A program made the translations under genes and the position numbers. A DNA stretch of 64,000 nt, taken from the NCBI GenBank assembly GCA_977006965.1, contig OZ345381.1:868001-932000 (forward strand), written 5' to 3'. Under the pieces are notes generated by a model that saw only the letters and a program-made list of their open reading frames with translations, ran no database searches and was not told where the DNA came from. Within the stretch, counting starts at the first letter, position 1. The number at the start of each line of letters is the position of its first letter. Below are positions 30,421 through 40,553 of this stretch, piece by piece. This DNA is from Phymatolithon calcareum (lineage: Eukaryota; Rhodophyta; Florideophyceae; Hapalidiales).

Positions 30421-31940
30421 AGGCTGCATACGGCACCGTCCCAAGAAAACATTTGGTGAACAGAATGAGACAGGTACAGCCACCACAGCTATGCGCTATG
30501 ACAGAAGCATTCCTGACTCCGTCCTGGGTGTCAACCATCGGAGATACTGATAAGAACTGGTTTCTAGTGGACAGAGGAGTACCACAGGGGTCCCCTCTCA
30601 GTCCAAGTCTATACAACATCTTCATGGATGAGTTTGCGGAACGCATGGGAGAAGTGCCCAGAGATTGGGCCGACGTCCCTTCAATCCTCTTCGCAGACGA
30701 CGTAATTCTTCTAGCGAAATCACCCTCTGCTCTGCAGGGATTTCTAGACAAAGCCACTCAATGGGCCCAAGAACGCGGGATGACATGGAACACGAAGCAA
30801 GGAAAAAGCGAGATACTTGAATCGGATGAGAAATCGGGCGTGTCATTCCAGCCGGCTAATAAGGCCTTCGCACATGTCGCGGAAGTCACCTACCTCGGAG
30901 TATCCCTAGGACCGGAGGGGGTTACAGATACACTGATGTTGCAATGAATCAAGAAGGCAAAGACCGCTCAGTACGAGCTCCGTGCACTAGGGGTATTCAA
31001 GAAGGGAATTTGCATACATAAATGCATCCAGGTATACAAGGCATTAATCCAGCCACGTTGGGAGTACGCTATGCACTTAACACCGTGGACAGAAATGTCC
31101 AGAGCGCGGTAAAGGAAGTTGAGCAAACGTTTTTCAGACAAGTCTTCAGGTCACTGGCACGAGGAAAGACTGATAGACTTCGCCTACTATGTCGAATCCA
31201 AGCTGCTTCCCATTGACGGGAAATACTAGCTTTCAAGATGTTGAAAAGGACAATGGCGAAAGAAGGAAATTTTCTGGAGGAACCGCCAGAGAGAAGAACC
31301 CCAGAAAAGCTCCAAGCCACAAGTAATGACATCACAGCGATGAATACCAGAGAACCGTTTCATGAAGCGATGAAGCACGTAATAGCGAACCAATCTGCAG
31401 AAGCACTTCGATCAACATTCCTGACAAAGGAAGGAGAGAGCCTTGAATCGAAGAGAAAGAGGAAAATTATGTACGACAAGACAAGAGAACTCCCTGCAAT
31501 ACTTAAATTTCCGCAACTGAAACACAGGCAACTGGCGGTTCAGTACGCCTTTGGAAGATGTCCCCAAGTGTCTACGACACTGATGGCAGATAGATTCGGA
31601 AACAAAGTCAGACAGCACATGGAGACCCTGGATCGCAACTTGTCAGCCTATGAACTCAAGGAAGAAGACAGAGCCGCAACTGAGAAGGCACTAGATGACA
31701 TTTTGCTGTTCAGCAAAAGCATCATCGAGAGTATGCAGAATGAAGAAGACCTGTACTGAAAGAAGAAGCGACATCTTGAAAACTGCTATGAAGAGCTATC
31801 AAAAACAACCGAGTACATGCTAGAGGCTCAGATAGAATACCAGACATAAGAGTAGAGCCACCCTAGTGAGGGTAGCACCTGAGGAAGCCTTGCCCGTATA
31901 TTCGTATGACTGTGGGGCTTTAAAAAATTGCAATAAAAAA
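30421..31940 (+). pseudogene. LINE fragment Z2 with reverse-transcriptase core
   Basis: The open frame 30396-30947 has GVPQGSPLSPSLYNIFMDEF, VPSILFADDVILLAKSP, MTWNTKQGKSEILES and VTYLGVSLGPEG. These are reverse-transcriptase blocks, including the catalytic F-ADD box of non-LTR retrotransposons. A TGA at 30945 ends the frame, a frameshift near 31095 follows, and another stop lies near 31214. The C-terminal region is open again at 31238-31759. The 3' end (31853-31940) has GAGGAAGCCTTGCCC, TGTGGGGCTTTAAAAA and an A-rich tail. It starts inside the palm domain, so endonuclease and N-terminal RT are missing. Confidence 0.9.
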
Positions 31941-32344
31941 GTATTTACAGTCCCATACCGAAAGACGGCTCGGCGGGCCGACTGCCAACTCTACACACCC
32001 CAATCTCCGCACAGGCCGACGAGGCGGAAAAACTGGCGGCAGCGGGAAGGTTCATTGGGGAAAGGAATACGGAGCACCCGGCGGACATGGAAATATAGAC
32101 GGATGGCAGCGTTGGTGCAATACCGGAAACAGCTCTGCAGAGCCTAGCCGAAAACGAAAGAGTTTCTGTTCGATGGGACGAAGGATGGTACACCGCCAAT
32201 ATCAGGACGTTTGACGCCGCTCAGCACAGAGGTCACCCAGCCGTCCGAAAGTTTGAATCTCGACATTGGAAACAACCGGACATTCTGCTGATATACAACG
32301 ATGGGGACGAGCACGCTTATCAGACGTCCCCCACTAACTCCCAG

Positions 32345-33076
32345 ATGCTAGGCAAAAACTGCGACGAGGACGGCGACACTCTCGATATGTACCGAAGCAT
32401 CTCACGTCAGGTCGGTGGCGCAGGTATCTTGATCTTACGCGGGGACAACGTACTGAAGGAAACTGGCATGAGCACCGGAGCAATCGGCTCATCCTTTGAC
32501 GCCGAGGTATTCGCGGCGGTCCGAGCTTTCGAAGCCGTACAACAACTGCAATTCGATGGCAGACAACACATTCGGTGGTTCACCGATAGTAGGAGCTGTC
32601 TGGATGCATTGGCCGGACAGCCTCGGATGTATGGCAATATGACAAGGAAGCTGTGGGAAGCCATGGAGGTATTAATGGAGTACAACGTCATCATCGAGGC
32701 GGTTTGGGTTCCAAACCACTGTGGGATACTTGGAAACGAGAAAGCCGACGAGCTTGCTCGTCGAGGCATTACGGAATCAGATCTCGTGACGCATCAAGGC
32801 GTACCCTTGACCATGGAAGCCGTGTGGACCATAATTAAACCGCGAAATTCGATGAAACCAAGAAGTGTACAGTTTCTACCCTCAGAACTCCGGATTAGTC
32901 ACAGACGCGCTGAAGTCATCCTAAATCAACTTTCCGCAGAATGCTGCTCGCTGGTAGCAGCTTTTCACCGGAAGGACGATGGTTCGGTGGACTACGACCC
33001 CATGTGCAAGGCCTGTCCGGGTGGAACCAAAGAGACTGTTGATCACTTAATTCTTCGCTGCGGTGGGCGCTCTTAA
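32345..33076 (+). CDS. LINE RNase H domain and C-terminal zinc finger (outer element)
   Basis: This 243-residue open frame contains a complete-looking ribonuclease H fold. GAGILILRGDNV and SSFDAEVFAAVRAFEAVQQL hold the first strand and the helix Glu. HIRWFTDSRSCLDAL holds the catalytic Asp, and EAVWVPNHCGILGNEKADEL holds the His and last Asp. A CCHC-type finger follows (CKACPGGTKETVDHLILRC). A stop at 33074-33076 cuts the conserved tail that continues in frame as IGRVGPKTVEELCREKP. RNase H in LINEs removes RNA from the cDNA hybrid. The upstream reverse transcriptase of this element is not present here, so it is a remnant. Confidence 0.8.
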   Translation: MLGKNCDEDGDTLDMYRSISRQVGGAGILILRGDNVLKETGMSTGAIGSSFDAEVFAAVRAFEAVQQLQFDGRQHIRWFTDSRSCLDALAGQPRMYGNMTRKLWEAMEVLMEYNVIIEAVWVPNHCGILGNEKADELARRGITESDLVTHQGVPLTMEAVWTIIKPRNSMKPRSVQFLPSELRISHRRAEVILNQLSAECCSLVAAFHRKDDGSVDYDPMCKACPGGTKETVDHLILRCGGRS

Positions 33077-34178
33077 TCAAGACGGCAGACTATTGGTAGA
33101 GTAGGCCCTAAAACGGTAGAGGAATTATGTAGGGAGAAACCGCTTGAAGTACTCAAATTCGTGAACAATGAGGGGTTGCTCGACAACCCCAGATGTTAAC
33201 TCTAGTTAACGTCTTCTGCAATAAAGAAGAAGAAGAATACCGCGGTCCTGCAGTTGAAGGCGGTGGGACGGATAGTGAGCAAATCTTTGACTTTTTCATG
33301 ACCAAGTCTTCGCATGCGCTCCATGTTAAGATCGTATCTACTGCTTGCAAAAATATACGAAATATGGACTGCTCTAGTCTAAGATACTACGCGTTCGCCC
33401 GACTACGTCTCGAGATCCTGACCGCACGAAATTTGCAGCACGTATGCCCGGAACGCAGATCGAATGGTCCCAGAGCTGGGGTAGTTCACGGGAGACGTTC
33501 CAGAAATTCTGAATATCAAATTGTTTCTTTTCCGTCATAACCATATATGGTTTATCTTAGTGTGTAGTGATTTTCTGCGACAGGTTCACCTTCACGGTTC
33601 TTGGTTTTTATCGCTCGACAGTCGAATGTTTTGCAGAATCATCCAACTATTTTCTCTCGCTTTTTCGAAAATACCTCGTAATTCTCATGCCATTTGCATT
33701 TGGTGTGCACGTTTAACATTAACACAGATGAGTAACCCACCTTTCCTCACAATAGATTTGTTAAAGGCTTCTTTGACAAGAAATTTGAAAAAAAAGTAGT
33801 TACTCTTGCACAGCACCGTCATTCAAGAGCTCAGAATGTCTTCAATATGTTAAGAGGAAAATCCAAGGATCTTCAAGCTGTGAAAACATAACAACTTTTA
33901 CTGACTTACAACTTATTGAGCGAACTTGAACCCTGGTAATGAATCTGGACACGAACACTAATCGCGCATCTGCGCCCGCGCAACTACTCCAGAAACGTCG
34001 GTACTTGTATTACAAACATTCTCCGATCCTGACTAGACAAGCAAAGACCTCCTTAGAAAGACGCATCTTGTGATCCGCACTTCTGTTCGCTAAAGTAATA
34101 GTCTCGACGCTTCGAAATGTGAAAAGCACGTTACTGTTGACGTTCGTCGTCGCCAACAGCTTCCGCCTTCTCCTTGTC

Positions 34179-34481
34179 TTAATCCGCCGCATCCTCTGAC
34201 TGCTGCCCGTCAACACTACTGTCGTTTCCATTTTCGGGAGTAGTATTCTGCTCTTCGTCTCCACCAAGCTCACGATCCGTGAAGTCGTTAACTTCTTGCA
34301 TCACACCTTCAATAAGCTCACGAATGGTTTCGTCGAAAACCTGAAGCTGAGGCACAATTTGATTCTGCCACATGTCGTCGATGTCCGGAATGTTGCGAAT
34401 TCTTGCCTCTTCCCTCGCTTCCTCAATGGCTTCTGCGATTCGAGCGGATGCAGCATCCTGGGGTTTGTCGGTTGGCTTCAT
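34179..34481 (-). CDS. Acidic local-family protein, KPTDKPQDAAS type (copy 2)
   Basis: This is the 100-residue counterpart of 16529-16879. It runs from MKPTDKPQDAAS through IAEAIEEAREEARIRN and FDETIRELIEGVMQEVN to TTPENGNDSSVDGQQSED, and ends at a TAA after AAD where copy 1 continues. The two copies differ at about one residue in four to five. That is more than the flanking DNA suggests and fits a lack of constraint. No known domain. Confidence 0.35.
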   Translation of the reverse strand: MKPTDKPQDAASARIAEAIEEAREEARIRNIPDIDDMWQNQIVPQLQVFDETIRELIEGVMQEVNDFTDRELGGDEEQNTTPENGNDSSVDGQQSEDAAD

Positions 34482-34799
34482 GACGGCAGTGTGTTGACGG
34501 ATGGCAGTGCGTTTGTGTGTTTCCCGGCTTGTACGGTATGGTGGGAGGCGTTGGTTGAGATACCGACGGCGGCATCTGTTATAGCGAGAACTGGCGTAAG
34601 TTATGACTTATAATTCCGAGCGACGAAGCGGTCAGTGTTTTTGTCGGTTGCACTCGGAAAGGCGGTTGGAAATAAGCGAAATTCTACTTTTTCGCTAGAC
34701 TAGTGCTCTGCATTACAGTACGGTGCCAAGATCCGTTTTAGTCGACGCACGTGCCACCCGCTGTATGATAAGGCCCCCGGAAGTCTGGCGGGATCTCGC

Positions 34800-35920
34800 T
34801 ACTGTACGCAGTGGTTCTTCGCAAAGTACAGTCTCATCCTGCATTTCAGAATCATTTTCAGGGTTCGACGACACTAGACTGAAGAAAAGAAGAACAAGAA
34901 TTATGGTGATAAAGGCACTAGGAATGAACTGGACACACAAGGGAGTTTAATGCTTTTTGGAACGTTAGAATGAGGAATCCATGTCGAAGTATAGTCCGTC
35001 ATTCTGACGGTGCCTTTGTAACCAAATGGAGATTAAATGGGAACTCGAATTCGACTCATATTATGTTGGGAACGAAGCTTTATCTTATTCCATTTGGTTG
35101 AAATTTAGGTTGACCTCTCTAGTGTATTCCTTTCTACCTCGTTTGCCACTCCGGCTAAAGCCTTACTTGCTTCACCGTGGCCTTGCACTATCATCGCAGA
35201 CGTTCCAAACGTTCTTCCAGTAGCATTGCATTCTGAGGAGAATCGTCCCACGCACCATTACACGCGTAGGTTTCTACGATAGTTTTGAACTTTTGGACGG
35301 CCTTGTTTCTATTTCCTGCTTCTCTTGCCACTCCTTCATCGTTATCAGTGTATCCTCGTCTTCACGTTCAACTTCAGACTCCAGTTCCATGCTATTCGTT
35401 GTCGCATATTCGATGCGACCAGGTTTCGTTTGTACCTCCAGTGTTCAATTTGACAGAGAATGATTTCTTTTTCTGTATGGATTGACGTTCACCTTCCAAA
35501 AAGCCCACACGTAAGTTCTTATGGGATCTAAGTCACTCAGGACTCATTAGGAATCCGAAAAGAGACTATGAATTGCATGAACGAGCTCAAGAGCAAGCTA
35601 TTTGGGGAATGGACAAAAAAGCTAAAGGGCGACTAAGCTTCTTTTCAATATTGAACCGTGGATGATCAACGTGGTTTTTACTTATCTGAATCTAGCAAAG
35701 ATGGAGGAGCAGAGAATAAAGTGAGGTCATCGTGGATATCTATTCTGACAATGGGAAGATTTCCGAGCTATTAGTCCGAAGAACTTGGACAGAAGGAACA
35801 TGGTGCCCTAATCGACGGCGCAAGTGGTACTAATTCCCGTATAGGCGATTGGATAAGAGCGGAAACTACGGGATTGATATTAATCGCACCTAATCGAGAC
35901 GGATGTACTGAAGGACTGAC
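34800..35920. other. Non-coding part of copy 2 duplication
   Basis: It aligns with 17424-18590 in copy 1. No frame-conserved ORF is seen. Confidence 0.5.
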
Positions 35921-35921
35921 T

Positions 35922-36004
35922 GGGCACGCCAGCTGCTCCACTGGACGTTAAATTTCACTGTCAGACAGTGAAATTTAACGTCCAGTGGAGCAGCTGGCGT
36001 GCCC
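35922..36004. repeat. Perfect palindrome, 41-bp arms, 1-nt spacer (copy 2 only)
   Basis: The arms 35922-35962 and 35964-36004 are exact reverse complements with a single A at 35963. The outer 9 bp (GGGCACGCC / GGCGTGCCC) belong to the adjacent insertion and the inner 32 bp to the host repeat. The inverted duplication therefore arose after that insertion. Copy 1 has the host part only once (about 18567-18597). Confidence 0.97.
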
Positions 36005-36655
36005 GCTGTTATGTCGCTGTCCCAAGGCGGTCGCTTTTTCCTCTCGCGACTGTACGCCGCACAACTTGGATCGCGATAGTCATGCCGCTCATAGTAGGTG
36101 ATCTGATGGGCCATATGGGCACGTGTCTCTCGTGTGTCTATTCGCTGCATCGCTGTCTTTCGCGTAGGTTGCAGTATATAAGGTAGTTAGTTCCTTCCTC
36201 GGAGTAAAGGAAGGTGGGGAGTTCTTTGGATTTCGGCTTTAATGCTCGGCTCGTAGCACGCTCAACTTTTCCTGCACGGCCCTTCGACCACGCGGAGTCG
36301 GAGTTCTTTCCACCCCTCTTGTTCGCAACCTTCGTCGTGCATGCCAGCACGGAGACAACCGCTCTCAAGTTCCCCTTTTCCCTTTCTCGTGCGTTTGTCT
36401 CGCAAATTTTGCGCTCAAGGTCCCAGCCCAATTTTCGCGCGCCTGTCTCAAGGTCGAAGACCAAGCCATGGTCTCCGCCGGAGGACGAAGCCGACGTCTA
36501 TATGACTACTCTGGCTAGTGTCTGCTATCTATTGGGGGTCTTGTTGGCTTTCATTCCTCCTCTTTCTGTCTAGTCTCTCCCGCTCTTTTCTTCTCTCTCC
36601 TCTCTTGGGCTTTTTCTCTCCCATGTGGCGTTGGGTTCTTTTGGAGCCTAGCACT
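35996..36655. mobile_element. ~655-bp insertion private to copy 2 with TATA box (LTR-like)
   Basis: Copy 1 reads GTGGAGCAGCTAACCAGTAT without interruption at about 18583. In copy 2 the same flanks are split and CAGCT occurs on both sides. The insert has GCAGTATATAAGGTAG at about 36171, a likely TATA box. It can be read as a solo LTR from TGTTATG (about 36008) to CACTACA (about 36658), but the ends are not certain. No ORF is convincing. Confidence 0.5.
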
Positions 36656-37311
36656 ACACCAGCTAGCCAGTATTACAGGCAATTGTATGATGTCAATAGA
36701 TATATGTGGCGCACTCTAGCGTCGTACATGATACCCCCACTCGATAGTCTACAGATAATAGGTGCTTTTAATGCATGACTATCATGGCGAGTTCACCTCT
36801 GAGCAGGTTGATCTTGAGGGCTTCGAGCGATTGTTGCAGACTGCACATTGTGCAGTGCACAGACTGTGGGTGACATGCACTTGGACATAGGAAGGCTTTA
36901 AGTCAGGGTTTTACGACGAGGCAGTGCGCAAAGGGATTCCGTCGGGTTTCTGGGTACCTTGGATTGGTGGATAGTACCGCCGCTCACAGCCAATCTTAGG
37001 TTTGGACAGAGGCTTCAGAATGGCGCAACTAGACGCGTGAACGCACGCTGGCAACCTAGAAACGTGGACGCAGTCGGACTCTTAGTCACGGGGCTTCCCA
37101 GTTCTACGGAGTCAACGGGTGTGGAGAAGGTGGAGCTGTCGAGTGAGCCAGAGCGTATCGCAATAGTGATCGCTGAGGCGCGAGCGAAAAATCGCAGTTG
37201 CACGAACGGCAGACAATATAAACGAACAAGTGGAACGCCAGGTCATCGGCTCGAGTTCTGCCGCAAGCAAGAACATTCCGTCAAGGGAAATTTGATTTCC
37301 TCCGTGTAGTG

Positions 37312-37443
37312 GTGTGCCGCAGAATTCGCGGGAAGCAGTTGATCGCGTATCCAGAATGGGATCAATTTCGAGAAAATTTCGTGGCCGTCTAAATGTTGAG
37401 TAGCCTTCGTGCTACTCAGAGATCCTTCAATAACGAAAGAAAG
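37312..37443 (+). mobile_element. SINE-like element, copy b
   Basis: This is the copy 2 counterpart of 19802-19937. It has GTGTGCCGCAGAATTCGCGG, ACGCGTATCC-type and GTTGAGTAGCC blocks, and a CAATAACGAAAGAAAG tail. Confidence 0.65.
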
Positions 37444-37553
37444 AATTATGTATAAGTTAACCCGCTGATCGTGTTCGAAAATTCAGAAAATATCTTGAAA
37501 ACGGGTGCAATGTGCTGCTATCACCGCTTGCATTTTAGAGAACGTGCCATGAT

Positions 37554-38773
37554 CAGGGGTTGCGCCAATTCCATTGTTTGCGATTGCAGACCCGGGTGAA
37601 ATTTATCAATTTAATTGCTCAGTTTTGTTTGCAGCAATTCGCATTGAAATTGGAAGGCTTCGCACAATATAGACATCAATACTAAGATAGCTGTTCATCG
37701 CCTTTTCACGTTCCGTGAGCTTCATCACCATTGACGATTGAACTGTGAACGACGACCCGGATCTCAACTTCTCGGCAAGAACGACTCTGTATATCTCTAG
37801 AAAATGTTCTTCGCTTCCACCTCCAATGCAATGCTTGAGATGATTGTACGGGTTGGAGAACCCAGTACCCTTTTCGAAGAAAAACTCACTTTCTCCGGTA
37901 CACTGATCACGCTTTGAGCAGAGATAGACGCAAAATGGCACATTCCGTCGAGTTAGGCCTACTTGACGCGAGTGTTATATCACGGGTTTGTTCTCAAATG
38001 AGCTTCATAAGCAGCTGCACAACTTGTTTCGGCTTTGGTGTCGGTGAAGGTAATGTCATCGCTAGTAGAGCGGAATGTGCTGGAACGTTGAACGAGGTCT
38101 GGTAGATGGGTTGGACTCGACTGTGAAGGGGAATGCGTGAGAATTTCGCAGAAGGCTGATAGGTTTCAAATCGTGAGATCTAATGCTATCCCTTTTATAC
38201 TTGAGATTGAACCATTGTGACTGCTGGACTCTAATCGTAGCTAAAGACATTCAAGCCGTTGTTCTGTATCTGGCTTGTAAATTGATCGATACAGCTAAGT
38301 AGATGATAGCACATGAATAAGCCCATTGTTGAAACCGTTTCGAGTCCAACGGCTCAATCTCGTCTTTATTTAACATAGCAAGAAGTAACCATGGCCCAAG
38401 TTTCATAGATGTTTTGATGGCATACAGAACGTACTCTGGGTATTACTAGAACAAAGACCACGTACTGAACATAAGGTAAGTACGTTGATTCTTGCATCCG
38501 ATTAATGTGCTGTGTCTAATGTTCACCTCGTACTCTGGGTATTATTTGAACAAAGACCACGTACTGAACGTGAGGTGAGTACGTTGATTCCCTCAACATT
38601 CTGCTTTACTCCCCCCCCCCCCATAACATTGCCCTGGTCCAATGTTCATCTACTTCGATCCTCAGTATTAGGTGCGACCAATTCGAATTGCAATTCAGCT
38701 CGAAGAACCAATTTGGGTGGAATTGGGAAAAATTGCAATTAAATTGATAGCAATGGAATTGGCGCAACCCCTG
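37554..38773. mobile_element. hAT-like DNA transposon with 23-bp TIRs (copy 2 only)
   Basis: The ends 37554-37576 and 38751-38773 are exact inverted repeats beginning CAGGGGTTGCGCC. Short ends beginning CAGGG are typical of the hAT superfamily. Copy 1 has nothing matching it. The minus-strand ORF 37606-37941 (KGTGFSNPYNHLKHCIGGG, then REKAMNSYLSIDVYIVRSLP) resembles the BED-finger and linker region of hAT transposases; the catalytic part is absent. AT-rich AATTGCAATT-type subterminal repeats lie near 38680-38745. The right flank is a minus-strand LINE fragment (38774-38905). I could not match an 8-bp target duplication, so the left flank was probably rearranged. Confidence 0.65.
38431..38589. 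repeat. 60-bp direct repeat pair inside the hAT-like element
   Basis: Units 38431-38490 and 38530-38589 share GTACTCTGGGTATTA, GAACAAAGACCACGTACTG and GTACGTTGATT. About 40 bp separate them. A run of about 13 C bases follows at 38611-38623. Confidence 0.85.
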
Positions 38774-38905
38774 GTTGTTTTTGGTAGCTCTTCGTAGCAG
38801 TTTTCGAGGCGTCGCTTCTTCTTTCAGTACAGGTCTTCTTCATTCTGCATACTCTCGATGATGCCTTTGCTGAAGAGCAAAATGTCATCTAGTGCCTTCT
38901 CAGCC
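38774..38905 (-). pseudogene. LINE Z2-type fragment (C-terminal end)
   Basis: The minus strand reads GAGAAGGCACTAGATGAC, AGCATCATCGAGAGTATG-like sequence and GAAGAAGACCTGTACTGA. It is nearly identical to the end of the Z2 frame and its 3' flank at 31680-31812. The hAT-like element abuts its end. Confidence 0.8.
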
Positions 38906-38930
38906 ACGCTTTTTTTGTGTTTTGCGAAAT

Positions 38931-39065
38931 GTGTGCCGCAGTACTCGCGGGAAGCAGTTACGCGAGTACCCAGAATGGATCCAGCTCATGAACATCTTAG
39001 AGGCCCCCTAGATGTGAGCTACCTTAGCGTAGCTCGAATATCATGCAATAAACAAACAAACAAAC
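38931..39065 (+). mobile_element. SINE-like element, copy c, with empty site in copy 1
   Basis: Copy 1 reads GCGAAATATAATCTCAATC at about 20610. Here the same flanks (GCGAAAT and ATAATCTCAATC) are separated by exactly 135 bp. The insert starts GTGTGCCGCAGTACTCGCGG, contains ACCCAGAATGGATCCAGC and AGAGGCCCCCTAGATGTGAG, and ends CAATAAACAAACAAAC. This defines the element ends. No tRNA-type A and B boxes are clear. The CAATAAA-plus-microsatellite end resembles the end of the outer LINE at 33220-33235. Confidence 0.8.
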
Positions 39066-39900
39066 ATAATCTCAATCATACTGATGAAAAACGAACAAGA
39101 TGATGTATATTTGCTATGTCCCAAATCGTGTGAGTGCGGCTATCCTACACCAAGCATCGACTGAGCTGCGTTCCCAAATAATAACTAACCAAGAAACAGT
39201 TCTACGTCGGTTGCAGCAGAGCACTGTACTTGCCGGTTGCTCTGTTGATCGTCTCGGTTCGGAACCGACGTCGACTGCGTTGGACAACCGTGACCCTGAA
39301 AATGTTATCAAACACATGCATCCCACCGACAAGGGGTGCACAGCAATCCTTTTACACGAATACACTGCCTGATCACTACAGATAGGGCGGCCATGCTATG
39401 AACAACGGTTGTGTTTCGCTCTGTTATTTCAACTGATTTCTATCCATGCGGCCTTTGTAATTCTTTTATTCTGCGCATACATGAGCAGGTACCGAATATG
39501 TTCGGCATTTGACACTACCGCACAAACCCGCTGCATAGCTTTGAAATGAGCTCTGCCAGAAATCACATATAAGGTGAGAACGAGGTCGTCAACGTTGAAG
39601 AATGTTGCTTGCAGTTCGTATGATGCCAGAATCTGGATTTACTAGCACCAAGGCTATTGGACGGCGATAACGACCCAAGTTCGTTCCAGTCTTCCAATGG
39701 TCCAACGACCGTGCTTGGTTGCATTTTTCGCACTATTGAAAAGACAATTGCTGCTTTGACAATAGCATTCTATGGAGCTGCGCAGGAGCTGAAGAAGGTT
39801 TTCCATAAAACTAACCGCTGTGCATTTAAGACTAACATAGGGTATTACTTCAAGTTGGGCCCTCCATTGTTCTAATAACACAAGGGTCGTGTAAAAAAGG

Positions 39901-40060
39901 TCTGATGATGATGATTATGATGAATGCTTTATTCCCCTAAGAGGCTAGCACGTCTAGAAGGCTTCCTTCGATTGTACTCTCTGAGGTCGGAAGTGTTTGT
40001 CGTAGCCGATTCGATATCTTGGTTTGGACTATCGCCAAGGAGAGAGGAGTATGTTCTGGG
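39901..40060 (-). mobile_element. Retroposon 3' fragment with (ATC)n tail (copy 2 only)
   Basis: Copy 1 has an uninterrupted GTACAAAAAAGGTGTAGTAG at about 21471. Here TAAAAAAGG and TTAAAAAGG flank about 160 bp. On the minus strand the insert ends GGGGAATAAAGCATTCATC and continues as ATC repeats, a second type of LINE/SINE tail. Confidence 0.65.
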
Positions 40061-40287
40061 TTAAAAAGGGGTAGTAATCTCCAATGCATGCGATACCTTT
40101 TACTGTAAAATTGGAGAAAGACTTTAGTACATGTATTCGACTTGAATTTCTTGAGTACTCTGAGCAACTGCTGCAACGTACAGAACCGCGCTACCTTGAC
40201 CGGTTCACTACACGGGGCCACCCATTAGTTTCATTCCATGGCACAGGGTTTTTATTCCCTCAGCTTCCCTGAGTCATCAAAACATGG

Positions 40288-40553
40288 ATGTCTGTAGACA
40301 CGCAATGTTGCAGGAGTGTAATGAACGACACTTACACTCCTAGTGATTACATAACGACTACTTGCGATTATTAGTCTAGCGTCGGTTAGTGCTCCCCCCC
40401 TTTTGCAGGGTATGCAATTTCTCGCCCCTGCTCTATTTAAGCGGCGATCCTGATCGCATCTTAGACTGGAGCATCTCATCATCGCATGGAGAGAGACCGC
40501 CCCTTTTCAAGATAAACCCAACCTTATCTTTCCACTCCCAGTGATTACATGTC
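40288..40553. mobile_element. ~250-bp insertion private to copy 2
   Basis: Copy 1 lacks this sequence between CATGGATG and TTCTGAGCCATCC (about 21688-21720). It contains a 10-bp-stem hairpin (AGGAGTGTAA ... TTACACTCCT, 40312-40341). A direct repeat pair ACTCCTAGTGATTACAT / ACTCCCAGTGATTACAT (near 40333-40350 and 40533-40550) may be the target duplication of a ~180-bp inner insertion. Class is not resolved. Confidence 0.5.

Larger units (their letters stand above)
27910..33235 (+). mobile_element. Nested LINE retrotransposon cluster with 12-bp target-site duplication
   Basis: AATACCGCGGTC occurs exactly at 27898-27909 and 33236-33247, and in copy 1 the region is uninterrupted (about 15645-15660). 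The outer element is plus-strand; its 3' end carries RNase H and zinc-finger coding sequence and a (GAA)n tail after GCAATAAAG. Inside it lie a minus-strand LINE fragment (about 28050-28905) and two tandem plus-strand LINE fragments (29201-30406 and 30421-31940). The last two are separated by copies of GTATTTACAGTCC. No copy has an intact reverse-transcriptase reading frame. Confidence 0.85.
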
